Assembly: GCA_030608005.1 (NCBI GenBank)
Contig: JAUWIX010000004.1
Span: forward strand, 1 to 56,043
Direction of reading: 5' to 3'
Source: Dehalococcoidia bacterium
Lineage (GTDB): Bacteria > Chloroflexota > Dehalococcoidia > Dehalococcoidales > BS750m-G39
DNA: 56,043 nt
Position numbers and translations under genes: made by a program. The number at the start of each line of letters is the position of its first letter. The first letter of the stretch is position 1. Under the pieces are notes generated by a model that saw nothing but the letters and a program-made list of their open reading frames with translations, did no database searches and had not been told where the DNA came from. Of the stretch, positions 37,975-48,552 are shown in pieces.

Positions 37975-39849
37975 ATGGGAAAGGAACAAGCATTGAACAG
38001 GCTAAGCTCGCCACATGAGCTAGAGGCTTTAAGAAAATCAATAATTGAAAAGAGGGACCCTAATAAGTTCTGCGTAACCATATGTGGCGGCACCGGTTGC
38101 CAAGCCTGTGGCTGTGAGAGTGTAGCCGCCGCTTTCGAACAGGAAATCAAGCAGCGGGGACTGAAAACTAAGGTGGATATGAAAGTTACCGGGTGCCACG
38201 GTTTCTGCGAACGGGGACCACTTATAGTTATTAAACCGGAGAACATTTTCTATCAGCGGACAAGTGTAGAAGATGTTCCCGAGATAATCTCGGAGACTAT
38301 CATTAAAGGCAATATTATTGATAGATTACTCTATATTGACCCAAATACTGGTGGGAAAATAACCTACGAGCATGAAGTGCCATTCTATAAGAAGCAGAAC
38401 CGGCTCGTCTTTGGCAATAACGGCAACATTGACCCTACCATAATAGATGACTACCTTGCTGTTGGTGGTTACTCTGCTTTGAGCAAAGCCCTTTATAAGA
38501 TGTCTCCAGAGGAGATAATTGAAGAGGTCAAAAAAGCTGGCTTGCGGGGGCGTGGTGGTGGGGGATTCCCCGCCGGCGTCAAGTGGGAAACCTGCCGTCG
38601 GGCACCTGGCGACACCAAGTATATCATATGTAATTGTGATGAGGGAGACCCCGGGGCTTATATGGATAGGAGCTTGATGGAGGGAAATCCTCATAGCGTT
38701 CTGGAAGGAATGATAATAGGAGCTTATGCTATCGGAGGTCACGAGGGCTATATCTATGTCCGTAACGAGTATCCTCTAGCTGTAAAACATGCACAGATAG
38801 CCATTAAACAAGCCGAGGAGTATGGACTTCTAGGGAAAAACATCCTGGGCTCCGGGTTTGACTTCAGCATCAAAATAAATAGGGGTGGTGGGGCTTTTAT
38901 CTGTGGCGAGTCAACGGCACTGATGGCTTCGCTGGAAGGCAAAGTAGGCGAGCCCAGGGCAAAGTATGTTCACACTGTGGAGAAGGGCTTGTGGGAACAG
39001 CCTACCAATCTCAACAATGTGGAAACCTGGGCTAATGTCCCGCTAATAATCAAAAACGGTGCTGATTGGTATTCAACAATAGGCACTGAAGGCAGCAAGG
39101 GAACCAAGATTTTCTCACTGGTGGGTAAGATTAATAACACCGGCCTAGTAGAAGTCCCGATGGGAATAAGCTTGAAGGAGATTATCTATGATATAGGTGG
39201 CGGTATTCCCGGGGGTAGAAAATTCAAGGCGGTGCAGACTGGTGGTCCCTCAGGTGGCTGCATCCCTGAAAGTTTGCTTGACCTGCCGGTGGATTTTGAC
39301 CAACTCACCAAGGTTGGCTCGATGATGGGCTCCGGCGGAATGATTGTGATGGATGAGGATACCTGTATGGTGGATATAGCCAAGTACTTCATCGGCTTCC
39401 TCCAGGGTGAGTCGTGTGGCAAATGTATTCCTTGCCGCGAGGGGTTAAAAAGGATGGGTGAGATACTAACCGACATCACTGAGGGGAGGGGGAAAGATGG
39501 AGATATTGAACTACTTGAGCGCTTGTCGGCCACAATTATAGATAGCTCCCTATGCGCTTTGGGCAGTACTGCTCCCAATCCCGTCTTAACTACTATACGC
39601 TATTTCAGGGATGAGTATGAAGCCCATATTAGAGATAAGAGATGCCCAGCCGGTGTCTGCAAGGAATTAGTTACCTATCTCATTGATGAGGAGAAGTGCC
39701 CTGGATGTAGGCTATGCGTGAAGGCCTGCCCTGTAGAAGCAATAACCTTTATGGGGAAGAGGAAGCCGGTTGTCTTAGACCAAGAGAAGTGCATCAAGTG
39801 TGGCTCTTGCTATGATGTGTGTAAGCTCGATGCTGTAATAAGGAAGTGA
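37975..39849 (+). CDS. NuoF/HoxF-like flavoprotein with N-terminal thioredoxin-like [2Fe-2S] domain and C-terminal 2x[4Fe-4S]
   Basis: [83 protein letters not shown]. Confidence 0.95.
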   Translation: MGKEQALNRLSSPHELEALRKSIIEKRDPNKFCVTICGGTGCQACGCESVAAAFEQEIKQRGLKTKVDMKVTGCHGFCERGPLIVIKPENIFYQRTSVEDVPEIISETIIKGNIIDRLLYIDPNTGGKITYEHEVPFYKKQNRLVFGNNGNIDPTIIDDYLAVGGYSALSKALYKMSPEEIIEEVKKAGLRGRGGGGFPAGVKWETCRRAPGDTKYIICNCDEGDPGAYMDRSLMEGNPHSVLEGMIIGAYAIGGHEGYIYVRNEYPLAVKHAQIAIKQAEEYGLLGKNILGSGFDFSIKINRGGGAFICGESTALMASLEGKVGEPRAKYVHTVEKGLWEQPTNLNNVETWANVPLIIKNGADWYSTIGTEGSKGTKIFSLVGKINNTGLVEVPMGISLKEIIYDIGGGIPGGRKFKAVQTGGPSGGCIPESLLDLPVDFDQLTKVGSMMGSGGMIVMDEDTCMVDIAKYFIGFLQGESCGKCIPCREGLKRMGEILTDITEGRGKDGDIELLERLSATIIDSSLCALGSTAPNPVLTTIRYFRDEYEAHIRDKRCPAGVCKELVTYLIDEEKCPGCRLCVKACPVEAITFMGKRKPVVLDQEKCIKCGSCYDVCKLDAVIRK

Positions 39850-39861
39850 AGGCAGGGAGAA

Positions 39862-40575
39862 ATGGTTACACTGACAATTGATGGTCGAGAGGTTCAAGCA
39901 GAAGAGGGGACAACCATATTGGAGGCGGCTAGAGAGAATAATATCTACATACCCTCTCTTTGCTATCATGAAGAGGTGACACCATATGGGGCTTGCCGAC
40001 TTTGCCTGGTTGAAATCGCTAGAGATGGAAGGCAAAGACTAGTAGCCTCTTGCCTCTACCAGGTAGAGGAAGGGCTTATGGTGAAGACCAACTCCGAAAG
40101 GATTATAGATAATCGCAGAATGATAATGGAGTTGCTGCTTGCCAGGTGCCCTAACAACAAGGTAATACAGGATTTAGCTAGGCAGCTAGGTGTTGAGGAA
40201 ACAAGCTTTAAGCTAGAGGATAATCAATGTATCCTCTGTGGGTTATGTGTTAGGGTCTGCCAGGAGGTTGTGGGTGTCTCAGCAATTAGCTTAGTTAATC
40301 GGGGCGTTGATAGAGAGATGGCTACCCCCTTTTATGAGCATTCAGAGGCTTGTATTGGTTGTGGTTCTTGCGCTTACGTCTGCCCTACCGGTGCTATAAC
40401 GGTAGAGGATGTTGGAGATAAAAGAAGAATAACTATGCCTACTTGCCAAATGGAGTTTAAGTTAAAACAGTGTAACACCTGCGGTAAGTACTGGGCTCCG
40501 GAAAAACAGCTAGACTACATAATCAAAAAGGCGGATTTAGCCCCTGACACCTTTGATAACTGCCCTGACTGCTGA
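39862..40575 (+). CDS. HoxU / truncated NuoG-like Fe-S subunit with C-terminal Cys4 motif
   Basis: CYHEEVTPYGACRLCLVEI, CILCGLCVRVCQEVVG, CIGCGSCAYVCPTGAI; C-terminus CNTCGKYWAPEKQLDYIIKKADLAPDTFDNCPDC. Confidence 0.92.
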   Translation: MVTLTIDGREVQAEEGTTILEAARENNIYIPSLCYHEEVTPYGACRLCLVEIARDGRQRLVASCLYQVEEGLMVKTNSERIIDNRRMIMELLLARCPNNKVIQDLARQLGVEETSFKLEDNQCILCGLCVRVCQEVVGVSAISLVNRGVDREMATPFYEHSEACIGCGSCAYVCPTGAITVEDVGDKRRITMPTCQMEFKLKQCNTCGKYWAPEKQLDYIIKKADLAPDTFDNCPDC

Positions 40576-40627
40576 GATTAGCCCTCCAGTTTGACCCAAA
40601 ATAAATGCTTTGCTATACTTCCCGCTG

Positions 40628-40703
40628 CGGGGTGTAGCGCAGAGGGTAGCGCGCATGGTTTGGGACCATGAGGTCGGAGGTTCAAATCCTCTCACCCCGA
40701 CCA
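40628..40703 (+). tRNA. tRNA-Pro (anticodon TGG), CCA encoded
   Basis: cggggtgtagcgcagagggtagcgcgcatggttTGGgaccatgaggtcggaggttcaaatcctctcaccccgacca. Confidence 0.96.
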
Positions 40704-40821
40704 TAGATAGGAAATTAAGAGGTTAGACCTCCTTCCTTTATCTTCTTCTCCGTCCTGAAGTTCTTATCACCTTATCATTTTCTACAAAATTTAGTATAGA
40801 GCCAACCGGGGGTTGGGATGC

Positions 40822-40850
40822 TTTACAGGGAATATTGATTATGGTATACT
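40822..40850 (+). promoter_or_regulatory. Putative sigma70-type promoter upstream of nusA
   Basis: TTTACA (40822-40827), 17-nt spacer, TATACT (40845-40850). Confidence 0.65.
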
Positions 40851-40876
40851 TATTTTAGATAAAGGCTGAGTTAGCT

Positions 40877-40901
40877 AAGTGGGTTTCATTCCCACTTTTT
40901 T
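40877..40901 (+). terminator. Terminator-like hairpin in nusA leader (candidate attenuator)
   Basis: AAGTGGG-tttcatt-CCCACTT followed by TTTT, between the putative promoter and the nusA start at 40944. Confidence 0.65.
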
Positions 40902-40943
40902 AATTGTGAGTAAGAATAACAGGGTCGGAGGTCTTAATCTCAG

Positions 40944-42353
40944 ATGAAGAGCGAATTTATGCTCGCTATAACTCAGCTCTCGGCAGAGAAGAACCTGCCC
41001 AAGGAGGTGGTTATTGCTGCGGTAGAGGCAGCGCTGGTATCGGCTTATAGGAAAGACAATTTTGCCCCCAACCAAAATATTTCGGTCAAGATTGATCCCG
41101 CTACTGGTGGGGTTGAAGTGTGGGCGGAGAAAACTGTAGTTGAGCAACCTTTAGATATACGCCGAGAAATATCACTAAGCGAGGTGAGCAAGATTAAACC
41201 AGATGCACAGATTGGTGAGACTATTAAGGTAGAAGCCACCCCGCGCAACGCTGGGCGCATTGCAGCTCAAACGGCAAAGCAGGTTATTCTCCAGCGCCTT
41301 CATGAGGCAGAGCATAGCGCCATATTTGAGGAATATTCTGATAAGGAGGGTGATATTGTCGCTGGGTTGGTGCAACGCATTGAGCCTAGGCAGATCTTTA
41401 TCGATTTGGGTAGAGCAGAGGCAATACTCCCCGCTGCTGAACAGGTGCGCAATGAGAGATATCGTGCCGGTCAAAGGCTTAAGGTTTATCTTCTAGAGGT
41501 GGCTCGGACCAGCAGAGGACCTCAGGTAGTGGTGTCACGCTCTCACCCAGATTTACTTCGTCGGCTTTTTGAGCTGGAGGTTCCTGAGGTTCTTAGCGGG
41601 ATAGTGGAGTTGAAATCTATCGCCCGTGAGGCTGGCTATCGGAGTAAGGTAGCGGTGTCAGCACGCCAGGATGGCATTGACCCGGTTGGTTGCTGTGTTG
41701 GACTTCGTGGTATCAGGATACAAAATATTATGAGAGAGTTAAATGGCGAAAAACTAGATGTCGTTACCTGGAGCCCAGATGCCCCGGTCTTCGTTGCTAA
41801 TGCCCTTAGCCCGGCACAGGTATTAAGTGTGGAGCTGGATGAGGGCGATGGGATAGCTACTGTGGTTGTCCCTGATAGGCAACTCTCATTAGCCATCGGT
41901 AAGGAGGGGCAGAATGCTAGATTGGCAGCTAAGCTCACCGGGTGGCGGATTGACATTAAGAGCGCCTCAACCGCCGAGGAAGAAAGGTTGGCGAAAGCCG
42001 AGCCTTTACCTGAGCTAGGGGGGGAGGCTGTAGTTGGTGAAGAGCTTCCTGCTGAATTACCTGCTGTTGAGGAGCCTGCCTTAGCCTCTGCAGAGGCAGC
42101 GGCTGAGCCTCTGCTCACTCTTGATACCACGCTTATTTCTCCTGAGACTTTTCTGGAACCGAAAGCAATATTAGAGAAACCTCAGCTCCGGTTTGCTGAG
42201 GATGTTTTAGTATCTGGGCCGACTAAGCCTGTGGCTAAATCGAGGATGAAGAAAAAGAAGAGCGCTCACGAGCGGGGTGCTGATGAGGGCATCAGGCTCG
42301 GGAAACAGCGCCAAAAGTCAGAAATTTTTGATGAGGAGGAAGAGGAGTATTAA
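40944..42353 (+). CDS. nusA: Transcription termination/antitermination factor NusA
   Basis: LAITQLSAEKNLPKEVVIAAVEAALVSAYRKD, GCCVGLRGIRIQNIMRELNGEKLDVVTWSPDAPVFVANALSPA, SLAIGKEGQNARLAAKLTGWRIDIKS. Confidence 0.96.
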   Translation: MKSEFMLAITQLSAEKNLPKEVVIAAVEAALVSAYRKDNFAPNQNISVKIDPATGGVEVWAEKTVVEQPLDIRREISLSEVSKIKPDAQIGETIKVEATPRNAGRIAAQTAKQVILQRLHEAEHSAIFEEYSDKEGDIVAGLVQRIEPRQIFIDLGRAEAILPAAEQVRNERYRAGQRLKVYLLEVARTSRGPQVVVSRSHPDLLRRLFELEVPEVLSGIVELKSIAREAGYRSKVAVSARQDGIDPVGCCVGLRGIRIQNIMRELNGEKLDVVTWSPDAPVFVANALSPAQVLSVELDEGDGIATVVVPDRQLSLAIGKEGQNARLAAKLTGWRIDIKSASTAEEERLAKAEPLPELGGEAVVGEELPAELPAVEEPALASAEAAAEPLLTLDTTLISPETFLEPKAILEKPQLRFAEDVLVSGPTKPVAKSRMKKKKSAHERGADEGIRLGKQRQKSEIFDEEEEEY

Positions 42354-42627
42354 TCCTGTTTCGGTCAAGCATATACCCCAGCGGACTTGTGTGGCTTGCG
42401 GTAAGGTAAGACCTAAGCGGGAGCTAATCCGTTTGGTTCGAATTTCCGGCGGTGGTATGGAGGTTGATGCTGGTGGAAAGCGGGTAGGGCGTGGTGCTTA
42501 CCTATGTCGAGCACCAGAGTGTTGGGAGATTGGACTGAAGAAGGGTCGGCTAGAACATGCCCTGCGCACCACTCTTACCCAGGATAATCGGGAGCAGCTT
42601 ATCGGATATGGGAAGGAACTGGGATAA
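42331..42627 (+). CDS. ylxR: YlxR (DUF448) RNA-binding protein
   Basis: [22 protein letters not shown] and [17 protein letters not shown]; between nusA and infB. Start approximate; ORF track opens at 42277. Confidence 0.9.
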   Translation: MRRKRSINPVSVKHIPQRTCVACGKVRPKRELIRLVRISGGGMEVDAGGKRVGRGAYLCRAPECWEIGLKKGRLEHALRTTLTQDNREQLIGYGKELG

Positions 42628-42638
42628 GGAGCGATTTA

Positions 42639-44405
42639 GTGGCAAAAGAGAGTAAATCAGGTGAACCGGGGGCAAACCTGATTGAGATTCCTCACTCTGT
42701 AGCGGTGAGGCAATTGGCCGACCTTTTGCAGGTTAGTGCCATAGATATTATCAAACAACTGATGAGAAATGGCATTTTTGCCAATATTAACCAGGTCATT
42801 GATTATAAGGCGGCAGCCGGAGCGGTTGCTGCCCTTGGTTATGAAGCCCAACTGAAGCCCTTAGCCACTATTGGCGGGAGTAGGAGGTATCGGCCTCGGG
42901 AGGAGGAACTTAGTGGTCTGCGACCACGTCCTCCGGTAGTTACTATTATGGGGCATGTCAATCACGGCAAGACTAGACTTTTGGATGCTATCCGGCAAAC
43001 CAATGTAATGGCTACCGAGGCTGGTGGTATTACCCAGCATATTGGTGCCTATCAGGTAGAAGTCAATGGGCAAAAGATTACCTTCTTGGATACCCCCGGT
43101 CATGAAGCCTTTACTGCTATGCGAGCTCGTGGAGCACAGGTAACTGACATCACCATTTTGGTGGTGGCTGCTGATGATGGGGTGATGCCGCAGACTTTAG
43201 AGGCTATTGACCATGCCCAGGCTGCTGGAGTGCCAATGGTGGTGGCTATTAATAAGATTGATAAGCCCGAGGCTAACCCTGAGCTTGTTAAGCAACAGCT
43301 AGCTGATGCTGGTTTGCTTATCGAGGAGTGGGGGGGCGATGTAGTCTGTGTTTCCATTTCAGCTAAGCAGAAGATAGGCATCTCCGAGCTACTGGAAAAT
43401 CTTCTGGTGGTAGCCGAGATGGAGGACCTTAGGGCAGACCCGTCTCGACCGGCAGTAGGGGTGGTTATCGAAGCTGAGCTGGACAAGAGTAAGGGACCAT
43501 TGGCCACGGTACTTATTCAAACCGGAACCTTAAAGCTTAGTGATACGGTGGTAGTTGGTGACACCTGGGGTAGGGTAAGGGCTATGTTTAATGATATGGG
43601 TAAGCGGGTGAGGAGAGCTGAGCCAGCCATGCCGGTTGAAGTCCTTGGTCTAGATAGTGTGCCTAAAGTGGGTGATACCCTAACCTCAGTGGCTAGCGAA
43701 CGCCAGGCCCGGGCTTTAATACAAAAGCGCCAACAGCCATCCTTATTGCCCAAGGCAGTTAGCCTTGATAATCTCTTTGCCCAAATAAGTGCTGGACAGG
43801 TAAAAGAGCTCAATGTTGTTCTCAAAACCGATGTTCAAGGCAGTATTGAGCCGATAAGAAGTTCTCTGGAAAGGCTGGCGACGGAGCAAGTCCAGGTCAG
43901 AATTATCCATAGTGGCAGTGGCAATATTACCGAGAGTGATGTTATGTTAGCTGTTGCCTCTAAGGGGCTGGTTATTGGTTTTGGTACCGACATTGAAGCC
44001 GGGGCACGGCGTTTGGCTGAGGTAGAAGGCGTTGACATCCGCTCCTATGATGTGATTTACCAAGTGGTGGATGATGTGGATAAGGCACTCAAAGGCTTGT
44101 TGGAGCCAGTTTATGCTGAGGTTATTGATGGCAGGGCTGAGGTAAGGGCAATCTTTTCCAGTGGCAGGAAGGAAAAGGCAGCCGGTGTCTATGTTACCGA
44201 GGGCAAGGTGAGTCGGGGTGCCTCAGTCAGGGTGCGGCGTGGGGAGCAGATAGTATCTGAATCTGTGGTTAGCAGCCTGAGGCGTTTCAAGGATGATGTT
44301 AAGGAGGTAACCTCTGGCTATGAGTGCGGGGTGGGTATCAAAGATTTTAACGACTTTCAAATTGGCGATATATTGGAACTTTTCAGGAGAGAGAAGGCTG
44401 GCTAA
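42639..44405 (+). CDS. infB: Translation initiation factor IF-2
   Basis: [60 protein letters not shown]. Short N-terminal extension. Confidence 0.97.
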   Translation: MAKESKSGEPGANLIEIPHSVAVRQLADLLQVSAIDIIKQLMRNGIFANINQVIDYKAAAGAVAALGYEAQLKPLATIGGSRRYRPREEELSGLRPRPPVVTIMGHVNHGKTRLLDAIRQTNVMATEAGGITQHIGAYQVEVNGQKITFLDTPGHEAFTAMRARGAQVTDITILVVAADDGVMPQTLEAIDHAQAAGVPMVVAINKIDKPEANPELVKQQLADAGLLIEEWGGDVVCVSISAKQKIGISELLENLLVVAEMEDLRADPSRPAVGVVIEAELDKSKGPLATVLIQTGTLKLSDTVVVGDTWGRVRAMFNDMGKRVRRAEPAMPVEVLGLDSVPKVGDTLTSVASERQARALIQKRQQPSLLPKAVSLDNLFAQISAGQVKELNVVLKTDVQGSIEPIRSSLERLATEQVQVRIIHSGSGNITESDVMLAVASKGLVIGFGTDIEAGARRLAEVEGVDIRSYDVIYQVVDDVDKALKGLLEPVYAEVIDGRAEVRAIFSSGRKEKAAGVYVTEGKVSRGASVRVRRGEQIVSESVVSSLRRFKDDVKEVTSGYECGVGIKDFNDFQIGDILELFRREKAG

Positions 44406-44417
44406 GGGGCAATAATT

Positions 44418-44786
44418 ATGGCACATCGCATCGAGCGGGTGAATAATCTTATTCGCCACGAAATTAGTGAATTGCTTCAACGCCAAGTCAAAGACCCAAG
44501 ACTCGCCAATTTTGTTGCTGTGACCGAGGTTTCCACCTCTCCCGACCTGCGATATGCTAAGGTATTCGTAAGTTGTATGGGCAGCGAGGAGGAAAAACGA
44601 GAGGCGCTAAGTGGACTGATTGCTGCCTCAGGTTTTTTCCGTAACCGGCTGGCTAAGCGTCTGAGACTGCGCCGTATCCCTGAGCTAAGCTTTCACTGGG
44701 ATGATTCTATCCAGCGGGGGGCTCACCTCTTGCAGTTGATTGATAAGGTTAGTGACAATAGCACTCCAGACCGGCATAGTGGTTGA
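44418..44786 (+). CDS. rbfA: Ribosome-binding factor A
   Basis: RIERVNNLIRHEISELLQRQVKDPRL and YAKVFVS; downstream of infB. Confidence 0.95.
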   Translation: MAHRIERVNNLIRHEISELLQRQVKDPRLANFVAVTEVSTSPDLRYAKVFVSCMGSEEEKREALSGLIAASGFFRNRLAKRLRLRRIPELSFHWDDSIQRGAHLLQLIDKVSDNSTPDRHSG

Positions 44787-45697
44787 CTGTGGATGGCATA
44801 CTAAATATCAATAAGCCCTGGGGCAAGACTTCCTTCAGTATTGTCTCCCTGGTGAAGCGGCTGAGCGGGGAGAGGCGCGTTGGGCATGCTGGTACCCTCG
44901 ACCCGGCAGCTACGGGTGTTTTACCTGTTTGCCTAGGTCAGGGGACGCGTATTATCCAATTTTTACTAGATGCTACCAAGGCTTATCGGGCTCAGATTGA
45001 ATTTGGTGTGGCTACGGACACCTATGATGCCACTGGTAGCATCACCAGTAAGGGAGACCCCTCTGGGATTAGCCGAGAGCGATTGCTGTCAGCACTCGCT
45101 TTATTCACGGGCGAAATCCAGCAGACTCCTCCAATGTATAGTGCTGTGAAGCATGGTGGTAAGCCACTTTATGAATTGGCACGCTCCGGTATCGAGGTTG
45201 AGAGGAGAAGCAGGCTGACTTGGGTCTATCACTTGGAGCTTATAGACTGGCAACCGCCTGTAGCTACTATAGAGGTGGAGTGTGGTAAGGGCACCTATAT
45301 CCGCGCAATAGCTCATGATTTAGGGCAACTTCTGGGTTGTGGCGCTAATTTGAAGAGCCTGAGCCGCTTGAGGTGTGGCTTGTTCGGTATTGAGGACGCA
45401 GTTTCAGTGCCCCAGCTTGAGGATGCCTTCCGCTATGGCTACTGGCAACACCTTGTCTATCCTATAGATATTGTGCTTTCCCATTGGGCGGCTATGGTGG
45501 TCGGTGATGCCACTGAAAAAGATATAAGGAACGGGCGCCCTTTGGTCTTTGAGAGGGATGATAGTTTGCCCAGGTCTTCTTATGGTGATCACTGCCGTGT
45601 CTATACCCGTGATGGTCGCTTTTTGGGTGTGCTATGCTTCAACTCAGAAGGGGGGCAGTGGCAACCGGAGAAGGTTTTTAGAGGGAGAGTAGAGTAA
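44783..45697 (+). CDS. truB: tRNA pseudouridine(55) synthase
   Basis: GILNINKPWGKTSFSIVSLVKRL, VGHAGTLDPAATGVLPVCLGQGTRI, GTYIRAIAHDLG. Confidence 0.96.
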   Translation: MTVDGILNINKPWGKTSFSIVSLVKRLSGERRVGHAGTLDPAATGVLPVCLGQGTRIIQFLLDATKAYRAQIEFGVATDTYDATGSITSKGDPSGISRERLLSALALFTGEIQQTPPMYSAVKHGGKPLYELARSGIEVERRSRLTWVYHLELIDWQPPVATIEVECGKGTYIRAIAHDLGQLLGCGANLKSLSRLRCGLFGIEDAVSVPQLEDAFRYGYWQHLVYPIDIVLSHWAAMVVGDATEKDIRNGRPLVFERDDSLPRSSYGDHCRVYTRDGRFLGVLCFNSEGGQWQPEKVFRGRVE

Positions 45698-45786
45698 GAG
45701 AGGGGCTTCGCCCCTCTCTAAAAACTCCTTCCCCCTCTCCAAGAATGGAGAGGGGGATAAAGGGGGCGAGGTTGACAAACAATATC
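45698..45786. repeat. Composite palindromic intergenic element, copy 8
   Basis: agagaggggcttcgcccctctct + ccccctctccaagaatggagaggggg + ataaagggggcgaggttgacaaacaat. Confidence 0.83.
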
Positions 45787-45797
45787 TTTAACAGGTC

Positions 45798-45827
45798 TTG
45801 ACAGCTTGCGTATAATAGGGGTATAGT
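45798..45827 (+). promoter_or_regulatory. Putative promoter upstream of the DUF5679-like small ORF
   Basis: TTGACA (45798-45803), 18-nt spacer, TATAGT (45822-45827). Confidence 0.5.
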
Positions 45828-45858
45828 TCAGCTGATACTAATAAGGAGGTGATTTGAA

Positions 45859-45999
45859 TTGCAAGCATATTGCTTTAAGTGTAGAAAGAAGGTAGATATA
45901 AAGAATCCCCAAAGGGTTACTCTGAAGAATGGGAGGCCAGCTACGCAAGGGGTTTGCCCTGTATGTGGAACTAAAGTATTTAGAATTGGTCAGGGCTAA
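45859..45999 (+). CDS. 46-aa zinc-ribbon-like small protein (DUF5679-like)
   Basis: Translated manually: MQAYCFKCRKKVDIKNPQRVTLKNGRPATQGVCPVCGTKVFRIGQG*; strong RBS AAGGAGGTGAT; two CxxC pairs. Missing from ORF track because of length. Confidence 0.8.
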   Translation: MQAYCFKCRKKVDIKNPQRVTLKNGRPATQGVCPVCGTKVFRIGQG

Positions 46000-46088
46000 T
46001 CGGTAATTGATTTGACGACAGGTAAGTAAATCCTCTTCAGTATGAGCATCAGAGTTTGGTTCGTTGTGCCAAGGAGGAACTTTACCTA

Positions 46089-46178
46089 TTGAGCAGCCTT
46101 TTTGGCACCGCTCTTGGTAAGGTGTTATTGGTAGCAGGGCTTCTTCTAGGCAAAATAGGTATTGTGTGGTGCGGCTAG
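46089..46178 (+). CDS. Candidate 29-aa hydrophobic microprotein
   Basis: TTG start, AAGGAGG upstream; MSSLFGTALGKVLLVAGLLLGKIGIVWCG*. Confidence 0.3.
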   Translation: MSSLFGTALGKVLLVAGLLLGKIGIVWCG

Positions 46179-46230
46179 TTTTATGCTTTTTTTCATAGGT
46201 TCTACTGTTGGAAAGGAGGGCAATTAAACC

Positions 46231-47325
46231 TTGGGCAAGATAAACGTAGCCATAATAGGTGTAGGTAATTGTGCCTCTTCCCTAGTTCAGGGCGTCTACT
46301 ATTATGGGAAAGCGAAAAAGAATGAATTTGTGCCCGGACTTATGCATGTCGATCTTGGGGGTTATCATATCAGTGATATTAACTTCGTGGCTGCCTTTGA
46401 TATTGATAAAAACAAGGTAGGCAAGGTTCTAGCCCAAGCAATTTTTGCCCCGCCCAATAATACCTTTAAATTCTGTGAAGTGCCGACTACAGGGGTTAAG
46501 GTTCAGCGGGGCATGACCCATGATAGCCTGGGTAAGTATCTATCTCAGGTAATAGAGAAGGCGCCAGGCTCAACCGTTGATATAGTTAAAATCCTGAAAG
46601 AGACCCAAACCGATGTGGTGATTAATTACCTGCCTGTCGGTAGTGAAGAGGCAACCAAGTGGTATGTTGAGCAGGTGCTAACAGCTGGCTGCGGCTTTAT
46701 CAACTGCATCCCAGTTTTTATTGCCCGGGAGAAGTATTGGCAACAGCGTTTCGAGCAAAGTGGGCTTCCCATTATCGGCGATGATATAAAATCTCAAGTG
46801 GGAGCTACTATTGTCCATCGTGTCCTTACCAGACTGTTTAGAGACCGTGGCGTTAAACTGGAACGAACCTATCAATTGAACTTTGGTGGTAACACCGACT
46901 TCTATAATATGCTAGAGAGGGAACGACTTGAGTCTAAGAAGATATCTAAGACTAACTCTGTCACCTCTCAGCTAGATTACCAGCTTGACCCTGATAATAT
47001 CCATGTAGGTCCCAGTGATTACGTCCCCTGGCTTAAGGACCGCAAGTTTTGCCATATTAGGATGGAGGGACGAACCTTTGGTGATGTTCCTCTCAACCTG
47101 GAGTTGAAACTTGAGGTGTGGGATAGCCCTAACTCGGCAGGGGTGGTTATTGATGCTATAAGGTGCTGTAAACTTACATTAGACCGTGGACTTAAAGGAG
47201 CTCTGGTGGCTCCCTCTGCCTACTTTATGAAATCACCACCGGTTCAATATACTGATGACGAAGCTCGCCAAATGGTGGAAGAGTTTATTGCTAGTGCTCA
47301 GCAGGTGGAGAGCACACCCGTTTGA
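46231..47325 (+). CDS. ino1: myo-Inositol-1-phosphate synthase
   Basis: [77 protein letters not shown]. Confidence 0.95.
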   Translation: MGKINVAIIGVGNCASSLVQGVYYYGKAKKNEFVPGLMHVDLGGYHISDINFVAAFDIDKNKVGKVLAQAIFAPPNNTFKFCEVPTTGVKVQRGMTHDSLGKYLSQVIEKAPGSTVDIVKILKETQTDVVINYLPVGSEEATKWYVEQVLTAGCGFINCIPVFIAREKYWQQRFEQSGLPIIGDDIKSQVGATIVHRVLTRLFRDRGVKLERTYQLNFGGNTDFYNMLERERLESKKISKTNSVTSQLDYQLDPDNIHVGPSDYVPWLKDRKFCHIRMEGRTFGDVPLNLELKLEVWDSPNSAGVVIDAIRCCKLTLDRGLKGALVAPSAYFMKSPPVQYTDDEARQMVEEFIASAQQVESTPV

Positions 47326-47358
47326 TTATGTCTCCACGGAGGTTTTAGGCATCTACCG

Positions 47359-48531
47359 GTGAAGATAGCATTGGTCTCCCCTTATGGTTTTGCTTATCCC
47401 GGCGGTGTTACCCTTCATATTTCCTATCTCGAGCGCTACTTTACCAGGATGGGTCATGAGGTTAAGGTCATTGCCCCCGCCTCTAAGGGTGTTTCCAGCT
47501 TTGGTGAGAGGTTCATACCTATAGGTAGACCCCGCCCCATTCCTACCAGCGGTTCCATTGCTCGGATTACTATTTCACCATGGTTATCCTCTAGAATAAA
47601 AGCCGTCCTTAGCCAGGAAAAGTTTGATGTTATCCACCTTCATGAGCCTCTAATGCCAATGTTATGTACTACTGTGCTCCGCTTGTCGCAAACAGCTAAT
47701 ATAGGAACCTTTCATGCTTGTCATGGCAGACCTGGGTATAATTTCGCTAAACCCGTTGGCAGATGGATTTTGAGGAGGTGGTTCCGCAAGCTTGATGGCA
47801 AGATTGCGGTGTCCAAACCAGCCATGGAGTTTGCTCGTGGGCACTTCCCCGGATACTACAATATTATCCCTAATGGTGTGGATTTAGACCATTTTTCCCC
47901 TGATGTATCTCCAATCGATGAATTCTGTGATGGCAAGCTCAATATCCTGTTTGTTGGTCGTCTGGAGAAGCGAAAAGGCTTGAACTATCTACTTGAAGCT
48001 TTTAAGCAGGTTAAACAGGAAATTCCAAATTCCCGACTTATTATCGTTGGTCCTGGCACCAGGCTGCGGCATAAGTATGAGAAGCTGGTTGCGAGGAGCG
48101 GTTTAAAGGACGTCGTCTTTGCTGGCTTTGTATCTTACGATGAATTACCGAGATACTATAAAACAGCCGATGTTTTTTGTGCTCCAGCCACAGGGCGGGA
48201 GAGCTTCGGCATTATTTTGCTTGAGGCTATGGCTGCAGGTAAGCCGATTGTCGCCTCAAATATAGAAGGTTATGCCAGCGTAGTAACCCATGGTGTTGAT
48301 GGGTTATTAGTGCCGCCGAAAGATAAGGAAACATTAGCCCAGGCTCTAATTTCTGTTTTGACCGACCAGTCACTTCGGCAGGAGATGGGAGCCAAGGGGA
48401 GGGTTAAAGCCTTGGAGTATAGCTGGGAACATATTGCCCAAAATGTTTTAAATTATTATGTTAGGGTGCTTGGTGAGCCACCGTGGAGGAAGCAGTTTCC
48501 AGAATTTAAAGCGATGTCAATCTCGGTTTAA
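47359..48531 (+). CDS. GT4-family glycosyltransferase (PimA-like)
   Basis: VSPYGFAYPGGVTLHISYLERYF, LNILFVGRLEKRKGLNYLLEAF, ESFGIILLEAMAAGKPIVASNIEGY. Confidence 0.92.
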   Translation: MKIALVSPYGFAYPGGVTLHISYLERYFTRMGHEVKVIAPASKGVSSFGERFIPIGRPRPIPTSGSIARITISPWLSSRIKAVLSQEKFDVIHLHEPLMPMLCTTVLRLSQTANIGTFHACHGRPGYNFAKPVGRWILRRWFRKLDGKIAVSKPAMEFARGHFPGYYNIIPNGVDLDHFSPDVSPIDEFCDGKLNILFVGRLEKRKGLNYLLEAFKQVKQEIPNSRLIIVGPGTRLRHKYEKLVARSGLKDVVFAGFVSYDELPRYYKTADVFCAPATGRESFGIILLEAMAAGKPIVASNIEGYASVVTHGVDGLLVPPKDKETLAQALISVLTDQSLRQEMGAKGRVKALEYSWEHIAQNVLNYYVRVLGEPPWRKQFPEFKAMSISV

Positions 48532-48552
48532 GCAAAAGGTGGAGGTAGTTCG

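Noticed and set aside
37502-40575. An [FeFe]-hydrogenase (HydABC) operon
   Set aside because: The HoxU/NuoG-like protein ends after its Fe-S domains; no H-cluster motifs are present in this window.
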